From Ferrovibrio terrae (GTDB lineage Bacteria; Pseudomonadota; Alphaproteobacteria; Ferrovibrionales; Ferrovibrionaceae), in contig NZ_CP041636.1 of the NCBI RefSeq assembly GCF_007197755.1, forward strand, positions 1,090,001 to 1,154,000: DNA of 64,000 nt. The letters run 5' to 3'. Each line of letters begins with the position of its first letter. The stretch's first letter is position 1. A program made the position numbers and the translations under genes. Of this stretch, positions 53,238 to 61,112 are shown piece by piece. The notes beneath the pieces are model-generated. The model saw only the letters and a program-made list of their open reading frames with translations. It was not told the origin of the DNA and searched no databases.

Positions 53238-53316
53238 GTGACTTGTCAAAGCCGGTTATTCTGTTTTCCATGAGAAATGCCAGATTGGGGACATCTCTTG
53301 GATAAGGACCCCCGCC

Positions 53317-53934
53317 ATGACGCTCCGCCTGCACAGCTTCCCCCTTTCCGGCCATGCCCATCGCGCCCGGCTCATGCTGGCCCTGCTCGGGCTCGAGGCT
53401 GAAACCGTCGATGTCGACTTGCGCGGCGGCGCGCAGAAGCAGCCGGACTTCCTCGGCCTGAATGCCTTCGGCCAGGTGCCGGTGCTGGAAGACGGCGAGC
53501 CAGAGAATCCGGTCGTGATTGCCGACAGCAACGCGATCCTGGTCTATCTCGCCGGCAAGTATGACCGCAGCGGCCAGTGGCTGCCCGCCGATCCGGCGAT
53601 TGCCGCACAGGTGCAGCGCTGGCTCTCGGTCGCGGCCGGCCAGCTGCTGATGGGTCCGGCACGCGCCCGCATGGTGAAGCTGTTCAGCTCGCCCTTCGAT
53701 CACGACGCCTGCAGGCAGGTGGCGACGCAGCTGTTCCATGTGATGGAGCGGCATCTGCAGGGCCGTGACTGGCTGGCCGCATCGCATGCGACGATTGCCG
53801 ATATCGCGCTCTATTCCTACACGGCGCATGCGCCCGAAGGCGATGTGTCGCTGCAGCCCTATCCGCATATCCGCGGCTGGATCAGGCGTGTTGAAACCTT
53901 GCCCGGCTTCGTGCCGATGCAGAAGGCAGCATAG
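53317..53934 (+). CDS. Glutathione S-transferase family protein
   Basis: 205 residues. N-terminal thioredoxin-like domain (MTLRLHSFPLSGHAHRARLML, catalytic-site Ser in PLSGHAHR; NAFGQVPVLED as the cis-Pro turn; ADSNAILVYLAGKY) and an all-helical C-terminal domain (WLAASHATIADIALYSYTAHA). Likely detoxifies electrophiles with glutathione. It is 2 bp before the PNPOx-like gene and probably under the divergent LysR regulator. Confidence 0.92.
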   Translation: MTLRLHSFPLSGHAHRARLMLALLGLEAETVDVDLRGGAQKQPDFLGLNAFGQVPVLEDGEPENPVVIADSNAILVYLAGKYDRSGQWLPADPAIAAQVQRWLSVAAGQLLMGPARARMVKLFSSPFDHDACRQVATQLFHVMERHLQGRDWLAASHATIADIALYSYTAHAPEGDVSLQPYPHIRGWIRRVETLPGFVPMQKAA

Positions 53935-53936
53935 TA

Positions 53937-54869
53937 ATGGGACGGTTCCACGACGGCGAGCAGCAGCTGCAGAAGCGGGTCGATCCCAATCTGCCCCGGC
54001 GCATGGCGCGCACTGCCGAAATCGCGCTGCGCGACTTCATGCCCGACCAGCATCGCGACTTTTTCAGCATCCTGCCGACGCTGGTGGTCGGCAGCATCGA
54101 CGAACGCGGCCGGCCCTGGGCCTCGATGCTGGCCGGCACGCCCGGCTTCGCGACCTCACCCGATCCGGTGACCTTGCAGGTCAATGCCCGGCCGGTGCCC
54201 GGCGACATGCTGGCGCAGCACCTGAAGCATGACGCGCAGCTCGGGATTCTCGGCCTGCAGCCGGAAACCCGGCGGCGCAACCGCATGAACGGCCGTGTCA
54301 CGTTTTTGCAGGACGATGGCTTCACGGTGCATGTCGAGCAGAGCTTCGGCAATTGCCCGCAGTATATCCAGGCGCGGCTGCCGCGACTGGTCGGCGCGCC
54401 GAATGATCCGCCGGTGAAGCCGGAAGGCGCCGTGCTGTCGCCGCGCGCCGGCCTGATGCTGGCCGGCACGGACACTTTGTTCATCGCGACACATGCCAAG
54501 GATGAAGGCGTTGATGTCTCGCATCGCGGCGGCAAGCCGGGCTTTGTGAAGGTCGAGCAGAAGAATGGCTATACCCAGCTCACCATCCCGGATTTCCGTG
54601 GCAACAATTTTTTCAACACGCTGGGCAATATTGCGCTCGATCCCCGCGCCGGGCTGCTGGTGGTGAATTACGACAGCGGCGATCTGCTGCAGCTCACCGG
54701 CCAGGCCGAGATCATCTGGGACGGACCCGAGGTGGAAACCTTCCAGGGCGCGTTGCGGCTCTTACGCCTGCGCGTGGACGAAGGCCGCATCCTGCAGGGC
54801 GCACTGCCGATCCGCTGGAGCCAGCCGGCCTATGCGATGCAGCTGCTGGAAACAGGAAGCTGGGCTTAA
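53937..54869 (+). CDS. PNPOx-like FMN-binding split-barrel protein
   Basis: 310 residues. The pyridoxamine-phosphate-oxidase-like barrel is seen in DFFSILPTLVVGSIDERGRPWASMLAGTPGFA, NCPQYIQAR and a second half with FIATHAKDEGVDVSHRGGKPGFVKVE and NNFFNTLGNIALDPRAGLLVVNY. It probably uses FMN or F420 with a small electrophile; the substrate is unknown. It starts 2 bp after the GST gene and overlaps the convergent ABC gene by 4 bp. Confidence 0.88.
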   Translation: MGRFHDGEQQLQKRVDPNLPRRMARTAEIALRDFMPDQHRDFFSILPTLVVGSIDERGRPWASMLAGTPGFATSPDPVTLQVNARPVPGDMLAQHLKHDAQLGILGLQPETRRRNRMNGRVTFLQDDGFTVHVEQSFGNCPQYIQARLPRLVGAPNDPPVKPEGAVLSPRAGLMLAGTDTLFIATHAKDEGVDVSHRGGKPGFVKVEQKNGYTQLTIPDFRGNNFFNTLGNIALDPRAGLLVVNYDSGDLLQLTGQAEIIWDGPEVETFQGALRLLRLRVDEGRILQGALPIRWSQPAYAMQLLETGSWA

Positions 54870-56695
54870 TCCCCTGCCGCCGACAGCACGGCCACTGTTT
54901 CGCCGCCGGCCTTCTCTTCCAGCGCACGCGCCTCCTGCTGCTTCTGCCACAGCGCGGCGTAAAGCCCCTGCTGCGCCAGCAGCGCATGATGGCGGCCGCG
55001 CTCGGCGATGCGGCCCTGGTCGAGCACAATGATCTCGTCGGCATCCACCACGGTGGAGAGGCGATGCGCGATCACCAGCGTCGTGCAGCCTTCGGCCGCG
55101 CGGGCCAGTGCCGACTGGATCTCGCGTTCGGTATGGGTGTCCAGCGCCGAGGTCGCCTCGTCGAACACCATGATCTTCGGATTTTTCAGCAGCGCCCGCG
55201 CGATCGCCACGCGCTGCTTCTCGCCGCCCGACAGTTTCAGGCCACGCTCGCCCACCATGGTTTGCATCCCGTCGGGCAGCCGCGCGATCAGGTGGTCGAG
55301 CTGCGCCAGCCGTGCGGCCTCGGACACTTCGGCATCGCGGGCTTCCACGCGACCATAGCGGATGTTGTAGAGGATCGTGTCGTTGAACAGCACGGTGTCC
55401 TGCGGCACGATACCGATGCAGCGCCGCAAGGAGAGCTGCGAGACCTCGCGGATATCCTGGCCGTCAATGCGGATGCTGCCGCTGCCGATGTCGTAGAAGC
55501 GATACAGCAGGCGCGACAAGGTCGACTTGCCGGCGCCTGACGCACCCACCACGGCGACCTTGCGGCCCGGCGCGATGCGGAAGCTGACGCCGGCCAGAAT
55601 TTCGCGGCGCGGATCGTAGGCGAAACGCACTTCGTCGAAGACGATTTCGCCCTGCTGACAGACCAGCGCCGGCGCGGCGGGCTTGTCCTGCACCTCCTGC
55701 GGCACGCCGAGCAGCTTGAACATCGCCTCCATATCGACCAGGCCCTGCTTGATCTCGCGATAGGCGAAGCCGAGGAAGTTGAGCGGCAGGTAGAGCTGGA
55801 TCAGATAGGCATTGACCATAACGAGGTCGCCGAGCGTCATGGTGCCGTCGCGCACGCCGAGCACGGCGAGGCTCATCACACCGATCAGGCCGATAGCGAT
55901 GATCGCGCCCTGGCCGAGATTGAGATAGGCCAGCGAGGTCTGGCTTTTCACCGCCGCCTTCTCGTAACGCATCATGGCATCGTCGAAGCGATGCGCCTCA
56001 TGCAGCTCATTGGTGAAATACTTCACCGTCTCGTAATTCAGCAGGCTGTCGATCGCGCGGGTATTGGCGCGCTGGTCCTCGTCGTTCATCTGGCGGCGAT
56101 ACTTGGTGCGCCATTCAGTGATCGCAAGCGTATAGGCGATATAGCCGCCGATGGTGGCGACGGTGATGGTGGCAAAGGTCCAGCCATACAGCCACCACAG
56201 CACGCCGCCGACCAGGCCGATCTCGACCAGCGTCGGCACGATGTTGAAGGTCATGAACTGCAGCACGAACTGGATGCCCTTGGTGCCGCGTTCGATCACG
56301 CGGGACAGGCCGCCGGTCTGGCGCTCCAGGTGGAAGCGTAAGCTGAGCGCATGCAGATGGTTGAAGGTCTCCAGCGCGAGATTCCGGATCGCGGCCTGCG
56401 CCACCTTGGCAAAGACCGCGTCGCGCAACTCGCCAAAACCCTGCGCCAGCATGCGGGCGATGCCATAGGCCAGCACCATGCCGAGCACCGCGCCAATGGC
56501 CAATTGGTTCGCACTGACGCCGCGGTCGAGCAGGTCGACCGCCTGCTTGAAGAAATACGGCACTGCAACATTGATCAGCTTGGCCAGCAGCAGGAAGCCG
56601 AAGGCGATCACCACGCGGCGACGCAGGTCTGGGCGCTCCGCCGGCCAGAGTCGCGGAATCAGCAAGGCAGGCAGAGATTTTTTCAAGTCGGTCAT
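54866..56695 (-). CDS. ABC transporter of the ABCB7/Atm1 half-transporter type
   Basis: 609 residues. Six-helix exporter domain (about 20-320) then the ATPase: Walker A GASGAGKST, Q-loop, signature LSGGEKQRVAIARAL, Walker B IMVFDEATSALD and the H-loop IAHRLS. NVAVPYFFKQAVDLLDRGV at the start, YFTNELHEAHRFDDAMMRYEKAAVKSQTSLAYLN and LPLNFLGFAYREIKQGLVDMEAMF are Atm1-like. Such exporters move glutathione conjugates or heavy metals. It converges on the PNPOx-like gene. Confidence 0.93.
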   Translation of the reverse strand: MTDLKKSLPALLIPRLWPAERPDLRRRVVIAFGFLLLAKLINVAVPYFFKQAVDLLDRGVSANQLAIGAVLGMVLAYGIARMLAQGFGELRDAVFAKVAQAAIRNLALETFNHLHALSLRFHLERQTGGLSRVIERGTKGIQFVLQFMTFNIVPTLVEIGLVGGVLWWLYGWTFATITVATIGGYIAYTLAITEWRTKYRRQMNDEDQRANTRAIDSLLNYETVKYFTNELHEAHRFDDAMMRYEKAAVKSQTSLAYLNLGQGAIIAIGLIGVMSLAVLGVRDGTMTLGDLVMVNAYLIQLYLPLNFLGFAYREIKQGLVDMEAMFKLLGVPQEVQDKPAAPALVCQQGEIVFDEVRFAYDPRREILAGVSFRIAPGRKVAVVGASGAGKSTLSRLLYRFYDIGSGSIRIDGQDIREVSQLSLRRCIGIVPQDTVLFNDTILYNIRYGRVEARDAEVSEAARLAQLDHLIARLPDGMQTMVGERGLKLSGGEKQRVAIARALLKNPKIMVFDEATSALDTHTEREIQSALARAAEGCTTLVIAHRLSTVVDADEIIVLDQGRIAERGRHHALLAQQGLYAALWQKQQEARALEEKAGGETVAVLSAAGD

Positions 56696-56814
56696 GGCTG
56701 GGCGGGGCGCGGGGCGTGAACTAGGCTGGCGGGTGCTTGTCGGGGTGCGATGTGCGGCGTATCGTCTGCACCCTTATTATACCGCATTTTCTTTTTCCGG
56801 CAGGGAGCAGTCCG

Positions 56815-57663
56815 ATGAAAGTGGTGAGCTTCGTCCGTAATGGCAAGAGCTCTTACGGCGTGGTCGTGAATGACGGCATCGTCGATATGGGCGCCAAGCT
56901 GGGGTCCAAGTATCCCGACCTGGTCGCCGTGCTGAAGGCCGGCGCGCTGGCCGAGGTGGAAGCTGCCGCGAAAGGTGCCGCCGCCGACCTGCCCTATGAA
57001 GGCACCACCCTGCTGCCGGTGATCCCCAATCCGGGCAAGATCGTCTGCGTCGGCGTCAACTATGACGAGCACCGCCGCGAGATGGGCCGCGAACCACCGG
57101 GCCACCCCACCATCTTCGTGCGCTTCCCGGAAAGCCAGGTCGCCCATAACCAGCCCCTGCTGAAGCCTGCCGAATCCGACAAGCTGGATTACGAAGCCGA
57201 ACTGGCCGTGATCATCGGCAAGCGCGGGTACAAAGTCTCCGAGGACGACGCTTTCAGCATCGTCGCCGGCTACGCCTGCTACAACGACGGCTCGGTGCGC
57301 GACTGGCAGACCCATACCGGCCAGTTCACCCCGGGCAAGAACTTCAACGCGACCGGCGGCTTCGGCCCCTGGATGGTGACGGCGGACGAGATCCCCGACG
57401 CCCAGAAGCTGGCAATCCAGAGCCGCCTGAACGGCCAGGTCATGCAGTCGTCCAACACTGACCTGATGACCTTTAACATCCGCAAGATCATCAAGTATGT
57501 GACGACCTTCACGCCGCTGGAACCCGGCGACGTGATCGCCACCGGCACTCCGGGTGGCGTCGGCACCAAGCGCAACCCGCCGGTCTACATGAAGGACGGC
57601 GACATCATCGAGATCGAAATCGAGAAGGTCGGCCTGCTGCGCAACCCGGTGAAAAACGGGTAA
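56815..57663 (+). CDS. Fumarylacetoacetate hydrolase (FAH) family protein
   Basis: 282 residues from the ATG at 56815, with GGGAG before it; an upstream frame adds 26 residues without match. The FAH core has CVGVNYDEHRREMGRE, the metal-ligand Glu pair in YEAELAVIIGK, the Asp in YNDGSVRDWQ, and GDVIATGTPGGVGTKRNPP. It hydrolyses or decarboxylates a C-C bond in aromatic or sugar breakdown; the exact substrate is uncertain. It diverges from the ABC gene and has an intrinsic terminator. Confidence 0.93.
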   Translation: MKVVSFVRNGKSSYGVVVNDGIVDMGAKLGSKYPDLVAVLKAGALAEVEAAAKGAAADLPYEGTTLLPVIPNPGKIVCVGVNYDEHRREMGREPPGHPTIFVRFPESQVAHNQPLLKPAESDKLDYEAELAVIIGKRGYKVSEDDAFSIVAGYACYNDGSVRDWQTHTGQFTPGKNFNATGGFGPWMVTADEIPDAQKLAIQSRLNGQVMQSSNTDLMTFNIRKIIKYVTTFTPLEPGDVIATGTPGGVGTKRNPPVYMKDGDIIEIEIEKVGLLRNPVKNG

Positions 57664-57689
57664 GCGGAGCCTTCATTGCAGTTCGGAAG

Positions 57690-57717
57690 CGGCGCCCACG
57701 TGGCGCCGTTTCTTTTT
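57690..57717 (+). terminator. Intrinsic terminator of the FAH-family gene
   Basis: Stem CGGCGCC/GGCGCCG (7 bp) with loop CACGT, followed by TTTCTTTTT, 27 bases past the stop. Confidence 0.85.
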
Positions 57718-57723
57718 CCTCAT

Positions 57724-57789
57724 CGTCATGCCGGCCTTGAGACGGCATCCCATTTTAATGGAACCTCGGGGTCAAGCCCGGGATGACGG
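57724..57789. repeat. REP-like element between convergent FAH and pyrD genes
   Basis: CGTCAT ... ATGACG outer arms with inner GCCGGCCTTGAGACGGC- and CCTCGGGGTCAAGCCCGGG-type arms. Related to the elements at 7107 and 47796. Confidence 0.55.
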
Positions 57790-57796
57790 CCTGTGT

Positions 57797-58855
57797 TTAC
57801 TTCACGTCCTTGCCTACAGCTTCGGCCACGCTGCGGAAGCCATCCCGCTTCAGCAGCGCTGCCAGCTCGGCCTTGATGCGCGCCGCCAGGCCCGGGCCTT
57901 CATAGACCAGCGCCGAGTAGAGCTGCACGGCAGACGCCCCGGCACGGATTTTCGCATAAGCCTGCGCGCCCGAGGCAATGCCGCCGACGCCGATCAGCGG
58001 CACGCGGCCTCCGACATGGCCATAGAGCTGCTTCAGCACGGCTGTTGAATGTTCGAACAGGGGTGCGCCGGAAAGCCCGCCGGTTTCGCCGCGATTGGCA
58101 CTGCGCAGGGAGTCCGGCCGGGCAATCGTGGTGTTGGTGGCGACGAGGCCATCGAGTTTGAACTGCAGCGCCAGCTCGGCAACGGCCGCGATATCCTCGT
58201 CGGCCAGATCGGGTGCGATCTTGACCAGCAGCGGCGTTCTCAGCTTTTCATGCAGCGGCTGCAGGCGAGCCAGCAAGGCCGTCAGTTCCTCGCGGCCCTG
58301 CAGGTTGCGCAGCCCCGGCGTGTTGGGCGACGACACATTGACCACGGCGAAATCGACCAGCGGCGCAAGGCGTTCGTAGGAAATCGCATAGTCGCCGGGG
58401 CGGTCGGCGCTGTCCTTGTTGGCGCCGAGATTGGCGCCGACAAAACCGGCGAGGAAATTCCCCCGGCCGGTGCGAACCTGCAGGCGCTTCGCGGCGGCCT
58501 CAAGCCCCTCGTTGTTGAAGCCCATGCGGTTGATCACCGCGCGGTCTTCCGCCAGACGGAACACGCGCGGACGCGGATTGCCCGGCTGTGGCTTGGGCGT
58601 GATGCCGCCGACTTCGACCAGGCCGAAACCGAGCCGCAGCATGGCATCGGGCACTTCGGCATTCTTGTCGAACCCGGCTGCCAGCCCGACCGGATTGGTC
58701 AGCCGCCGGCCAAACAGCACCGTGTTCAGTACCGGATCGTCATAGGTGGCCGGTGACAGCGGCGCACAGCTCAACAGTTTCAGGGTCAGGCGATGTGCCG
58801 TTTCGGCATCGATCTGCCGCACCAGCGGGAAGACGAGTTTGCGATAGAGGTTCAT
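57797..58855 (-). CDS. pyrD: Dihydroorotate dehydrogenase (quinone), class 2
   Basis: 352 residues. The N-terminal membrane-contact helix (YRKLVFPLVRQIDAETAH) marks class 2. FMN and active-site motifs: NPVGLAAGFDKNAEVPDAML, GGITPKPQPGNPRPR, INRMGFNNEG, the catalytic Ser in VVNVSSPNTPGLR, and VKIAPDL. It oxidises dihydroorotate to orotate and feeds quinone. Its ATG overlaps the stop of the 2H gene (ATGA). Confidence 0.97.
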   Translation of the reverse strand: MNLYRKLVFPLVRQIDAETAHRLTLKLLSCAPLSPATYDDPVLNTVLFGRRLTNPVGLAAGFDKNAEVPDAMLRLGFGLVEVGGITPKPQPGNPRPRVFRLAEDRAVINRMGFNNEGLEAAAKRLQVRTGRGNFLAGFVGANLGANKDSADRPGDYAISYERLAPLVDFAVVNVSSPNTPGLRNLQGREELTALLARLQPLHEKLRTPLLVKIAPDLADEDIAAVAELALQFKLDGLVATNTTIARPDSLRSANRGETGGLSGAPLFEHSTAVLKQLYGHVGGRVPLIGVGGIASGAQAYAKIRAGASAVQLYSALVYEGPGLAARIKAELAALLKRDGFRSVAEAVGKDVK

Positions 58856-59493
58856 GTCACATTCTCTTGCATGATTGGCTCCGGTGCCCGCAGCGCATGT
58901 GTCTCAACCGGCTTGCCGCCCAGCAGCGGATAGGCGGTTTCGCGCATCAGCGTGGGCTCGAACAGCCGCACCTTGAGATCGAGCGGCAGCGTCATGACGC
59001 GTGCAGCGAAATCCGCCGGCAGCTTTTCCGGCTGCGCATAGCGTGCAAGCGTCATATGGATCATGTCGTAATTCGGCGTGCCGCCCGGCGGCTGCGGCAC
59101 CTCGGCGCGCAACACGCGCCGCAGGCTCCAGACTACCTCCTGCGGTTCGGCCACGGCAACCACCGCCGTCTGCGTCACCCGCAACTCGCGGAAGCGCAGC
59201 AAGGTGGCCGGCTGCGCCGCGCACCAGCGGCGAAACACCGCCAGCGCCTGTTCGCCGTGAATCTGCCACCAGGCATCCTTGTCGAAATCGGAGCGTACCG
59301 GCGCGATGGCATAGAGCGAGAGATGGAAGGTTTCGGCCGGCGCAATCAGCAGATAATCAGCCGAGCCGGCCATGGCGGAGACCCGGCGCAGCACGTCGAG
59401 GCAGGCCTCGCGCGTCGCCGGCTCCAGCATCTGCATGACGGTGTAGGAGATCAGCGACTGACCCCAATACTGGTCACGAATGAAGCCGTTCAC
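58852..59493 (-). CDS. 2H phosphoesterase-like (2'-5' RNA ligase superfamily) protein
   Basis: 213 residues. Two HxS/T motifs are present, HLSLY (about 58) and HMTLARY (about 146), the mark of 2H phosphoesterases. It could act on cyclic or 2'-5' phosphates of RNA or nucleotides. It is joined by 4-base overlaps to DUF952 upstream and pyrD downstream, an operon of three. Confidence 0.75.
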   Translation of the reverse strand: MNGFIRDQYWGQSLISYTVMQMLEPATREACLDVLRRVSAMAGSADYLLIAPAETFHLSLYAIAPVRSDFDKDAWWQIHGEQALAVFRRWCAAQPATLLRFRELRVTQTAVVAVAEPQEVVWSLRRVLRAEVPQPPGGTPNYDMIHMTLARYAQPEKLPADFAARVMTLPLDLKVRLFEPTLMRETAYPLLGGKPVETHALRAPEPIMQENVT

Positions 59494-59837
59494 GGCATAT
59501 CCCCCGGGAAAACATGCCGGCCCGTTCCGCTATCGAGCGGCAGCTTTTCGACGCGATGCACAGCCGCAACCGGCAGCGACCCGTAGAGATGCGGAAAGAG
59601 TTCGTCATTGCGGGACTTTTCCCATTTCAGCGGCGAAGCAAGGTCGCTGTCGCGCACATAGAGCAGCAGCAGGTCGGCCCTGCCGGCATAATGTCTGGCG
59701 GCGGTTTCAGCGGCCTGCCTGGCGGTGGAGAAATGGATGAAGCCGTCGCGCAAGTCATGCGCGGTGCCGCTGAAAGCGCCGGCGGCCTGTGCCGCCTGCC
59801 AGTCGCCTGCTGAGATGATGCGGTAGATCACGGTCAT
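59490..59837 (-). CDS. DUF952 family protein
   Basis: 115 residues from the ATG at 59837. IYRIISAGDWQAAQAAGAFSGTAHDLRDGFIHFSTARQAAETAARHYAG and DLASPLKWEKSRNDELFPHLYGSLP match DUF952, a small fold related to ADP-ribosyltransferase-like proteins; no activity is assigned with certainty. First gene of the DUF952 - 2H - pyrD operon. The phage holin gene ends 54 bp upstream. Confidence 0.9.
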   Translation of the reverse strand: MTVIYRIISAGDWQAAQAAGAFSGTAHDLRDGFIHFSTARQAAETAARHYAGRADLLLLYVRDSDLASPLKWEKSRNDELFPHLYGSLPVAAVHRVEKLPLDSGTGRHVFPGDMP

Positions 59838-59891
59838 GGCAGCGACATAGCAGAAGGCGCTATCTGCGTCACCACTCACTTGGCCCATCCT

Positions 59892-60296
59892 TCATTTCGA
59901 CCGGCCGGCCGACTTCTCGAAACTGCGCAGGCCGGCCATGCCGAGCATGGCCAGCACCAGTTCGAACAGGCTGTCGGTCTGGATCGCCGGCGGCTGCAGG
60001 CCGGGCGACCATAAAGCTGCCGCCCAGAGGAACAGCGGATGGCCGAGATAGGCCCAGCCGACACCCAGCGCACAGATCCAGCCCACCGCCGGACGCCAGC
60101 CGGCGACAAACACCGAGCGGTGTGCCGCCTCGATCTTGTTCAACTCGACCTGCAGCTCGGCCGGATGCTGGCGCAGTTTTTCCAGCACGGCTTCGGCCTG
60201 GGCGCGTTCTGCGTCGGAGGTGAACAGTTTGTCGAAGACATTGCCGATCGCCTCGATCGGTGAGGCTATATTGGCAGCGAGGATGCGGTCGAGCAT
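59892..60296 (-). CDS. Holin of the 3TM type (phage)
   Basis: 134 residues. A charged helical N-terminus (SDAERAQAEAVLEKLRQHPAELQVELNKIEAAH) precedes three helices near 65-120: VFVAGWRPAVGWICALGVGWAYLG, HPLFLWAAALW and DSLFELVLAMLGMAGLRSFEK. GWRP.VGW is typical of this holin group. It should form inner-membrane holes that release the endolysin. Last gene of the phage block. Confidence 0.85.
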   Translation of the reverse strand: MLDRILAANIASPIEAIGNVFDKLFTSDAERAQAEAVLEKLRQHPAELQVELNKIEAAHRSVFVAGWRPAVGWICALGVGWAYLGHPLFLWAAALWSPGLQPPAIQTDSLFELVLAMLGMAGLRSFEKSAGRSK

Positions 60297-60319
60297 GGCT
60301 GGCCCCGTTCTTTCTCTCG

Positions 60320-60775
60320 TCAGTCGATGTCGTTGTAGAAGGCGTGACGGCCGATCACCACGCAGGGCGTGCGGCCCCTGGCCCAGGCCGGCGCGCAGTC
60401 GAGCGCATGGTAATGCGTGGCGCCAAAGGTGTAGTCGGGCAGGATGCCGGCCAGCGCATCGACCGACACCGACAGCGCCGTGGCGTAACTACGGTCGCGA
60501 CCATCGGCCGCCAGCAGCTTGACGCGGTTTGGATCGCTGTCCAGCCAGCAGGAAAACTGCCAGGGCTTGAGGCAGATTTCCGCCACGCTGCGGCCCCACC
60601 AGCCGGGCCGGGCGGCACGATTGAGGATGGTGTTCGCCACGCCACGCATCCCGTCGCGGCCTTCGCCGCGTGCCTCGCCCCAGAGCGTGCGCGCCAGAAC
60701 ATCCAGCGTGAAGGCGCGATCGCCATAGGCGGCGGCGCGAGCCGCGGGATCGGTCGGCAGTTTCGTGATGTGCAT
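60320..60775 (-). CDS. Phage SleB/CwlJ-type cell wall hydrolase (endolysin)
   Basis: 151 residues, no signal peptide. LARTLWGEARGEGRDGMRGVANTILNRAARPGWWG (catalytic Glu in WGEARGE), CLKPWQFSCWL and YTFGATHYHALDCAPAW are the SleB/hydrolase_2 core. It would cut peptidoglycan glycan strands once past the membrane by the holin next to it. The pair is typical of alphaproteobacterial phages. Confidence 0.88.
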   Translation of the reverse strand: MHITKLPTDPAARAAAYGDRAFTLDVLARTLWGEARGEGRDGMRGVANTILNRAARPGWWGRSVAEICLKPWQFSCWLDSDPNRVKLLAADGRDRSYATALSVSVDALAGILPDYTFGATHYHALDCAPAWARGRTPCVVIGRHAFYNDID

Positions 60776-60788
60776 GACAGTCTTTCCC

Positions 60789-61085
60789 TTATATCCGCGC
60801 CGGGTGGCCGAGCTTGGCCTCGATGCGCAGCAGGTGTTCGGTCAGCCGTGTTTCGACATCTTTCAGATGCGCGATCGAGGCATAGCGCTGCGCGACATCA
60901 AGCTTGAAATCCGAAAGCGCTGCGCGCGTGGCACCGATGGCGGCACGATGTTCGGCCTGCATCTGCTGCACGATCTGGTCCTGGCGTTCGCGCTGGTGCT
61001 GGATCAGCCAGAACAGGCCGCCGAGTGCGGGCAGCTCCACCATGCTGAGCCACCACATCAGATCCATTGCGAATTGTCCGGTCAT
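60789..61085 (-). CDS. Small phage membrane protein (DUF-like, spanin- or holin-accessory-like)
   Basis: 98 residues. One membrane helix near 8-27 (DLMWWLSMVELPALGGLFWLI) then a coiled-coil-like tail (QRERQDQIVQQMQAEHRAAIGATRAALSDFKLDVAQRYA...DVETRLTEHLLRIEAKL). It lies between TerL and the endolysin, so it may help lysis or packaging; no family was recognised firmly. Confidence 0.7.
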   Translation of the reverse strand: MTGQFAMDLMWWLSMVELPALGGLFWLIQHQRERQDQIVQQMQAEHRAAIGATRAALSDFKLDVAQRYASIAHLKDVETRLTEHLLRIEAKLGHPARI

Positions 61086-61112
61086 GGCGACCTCCTAAAG
61101 TTCAAAGTCAGC

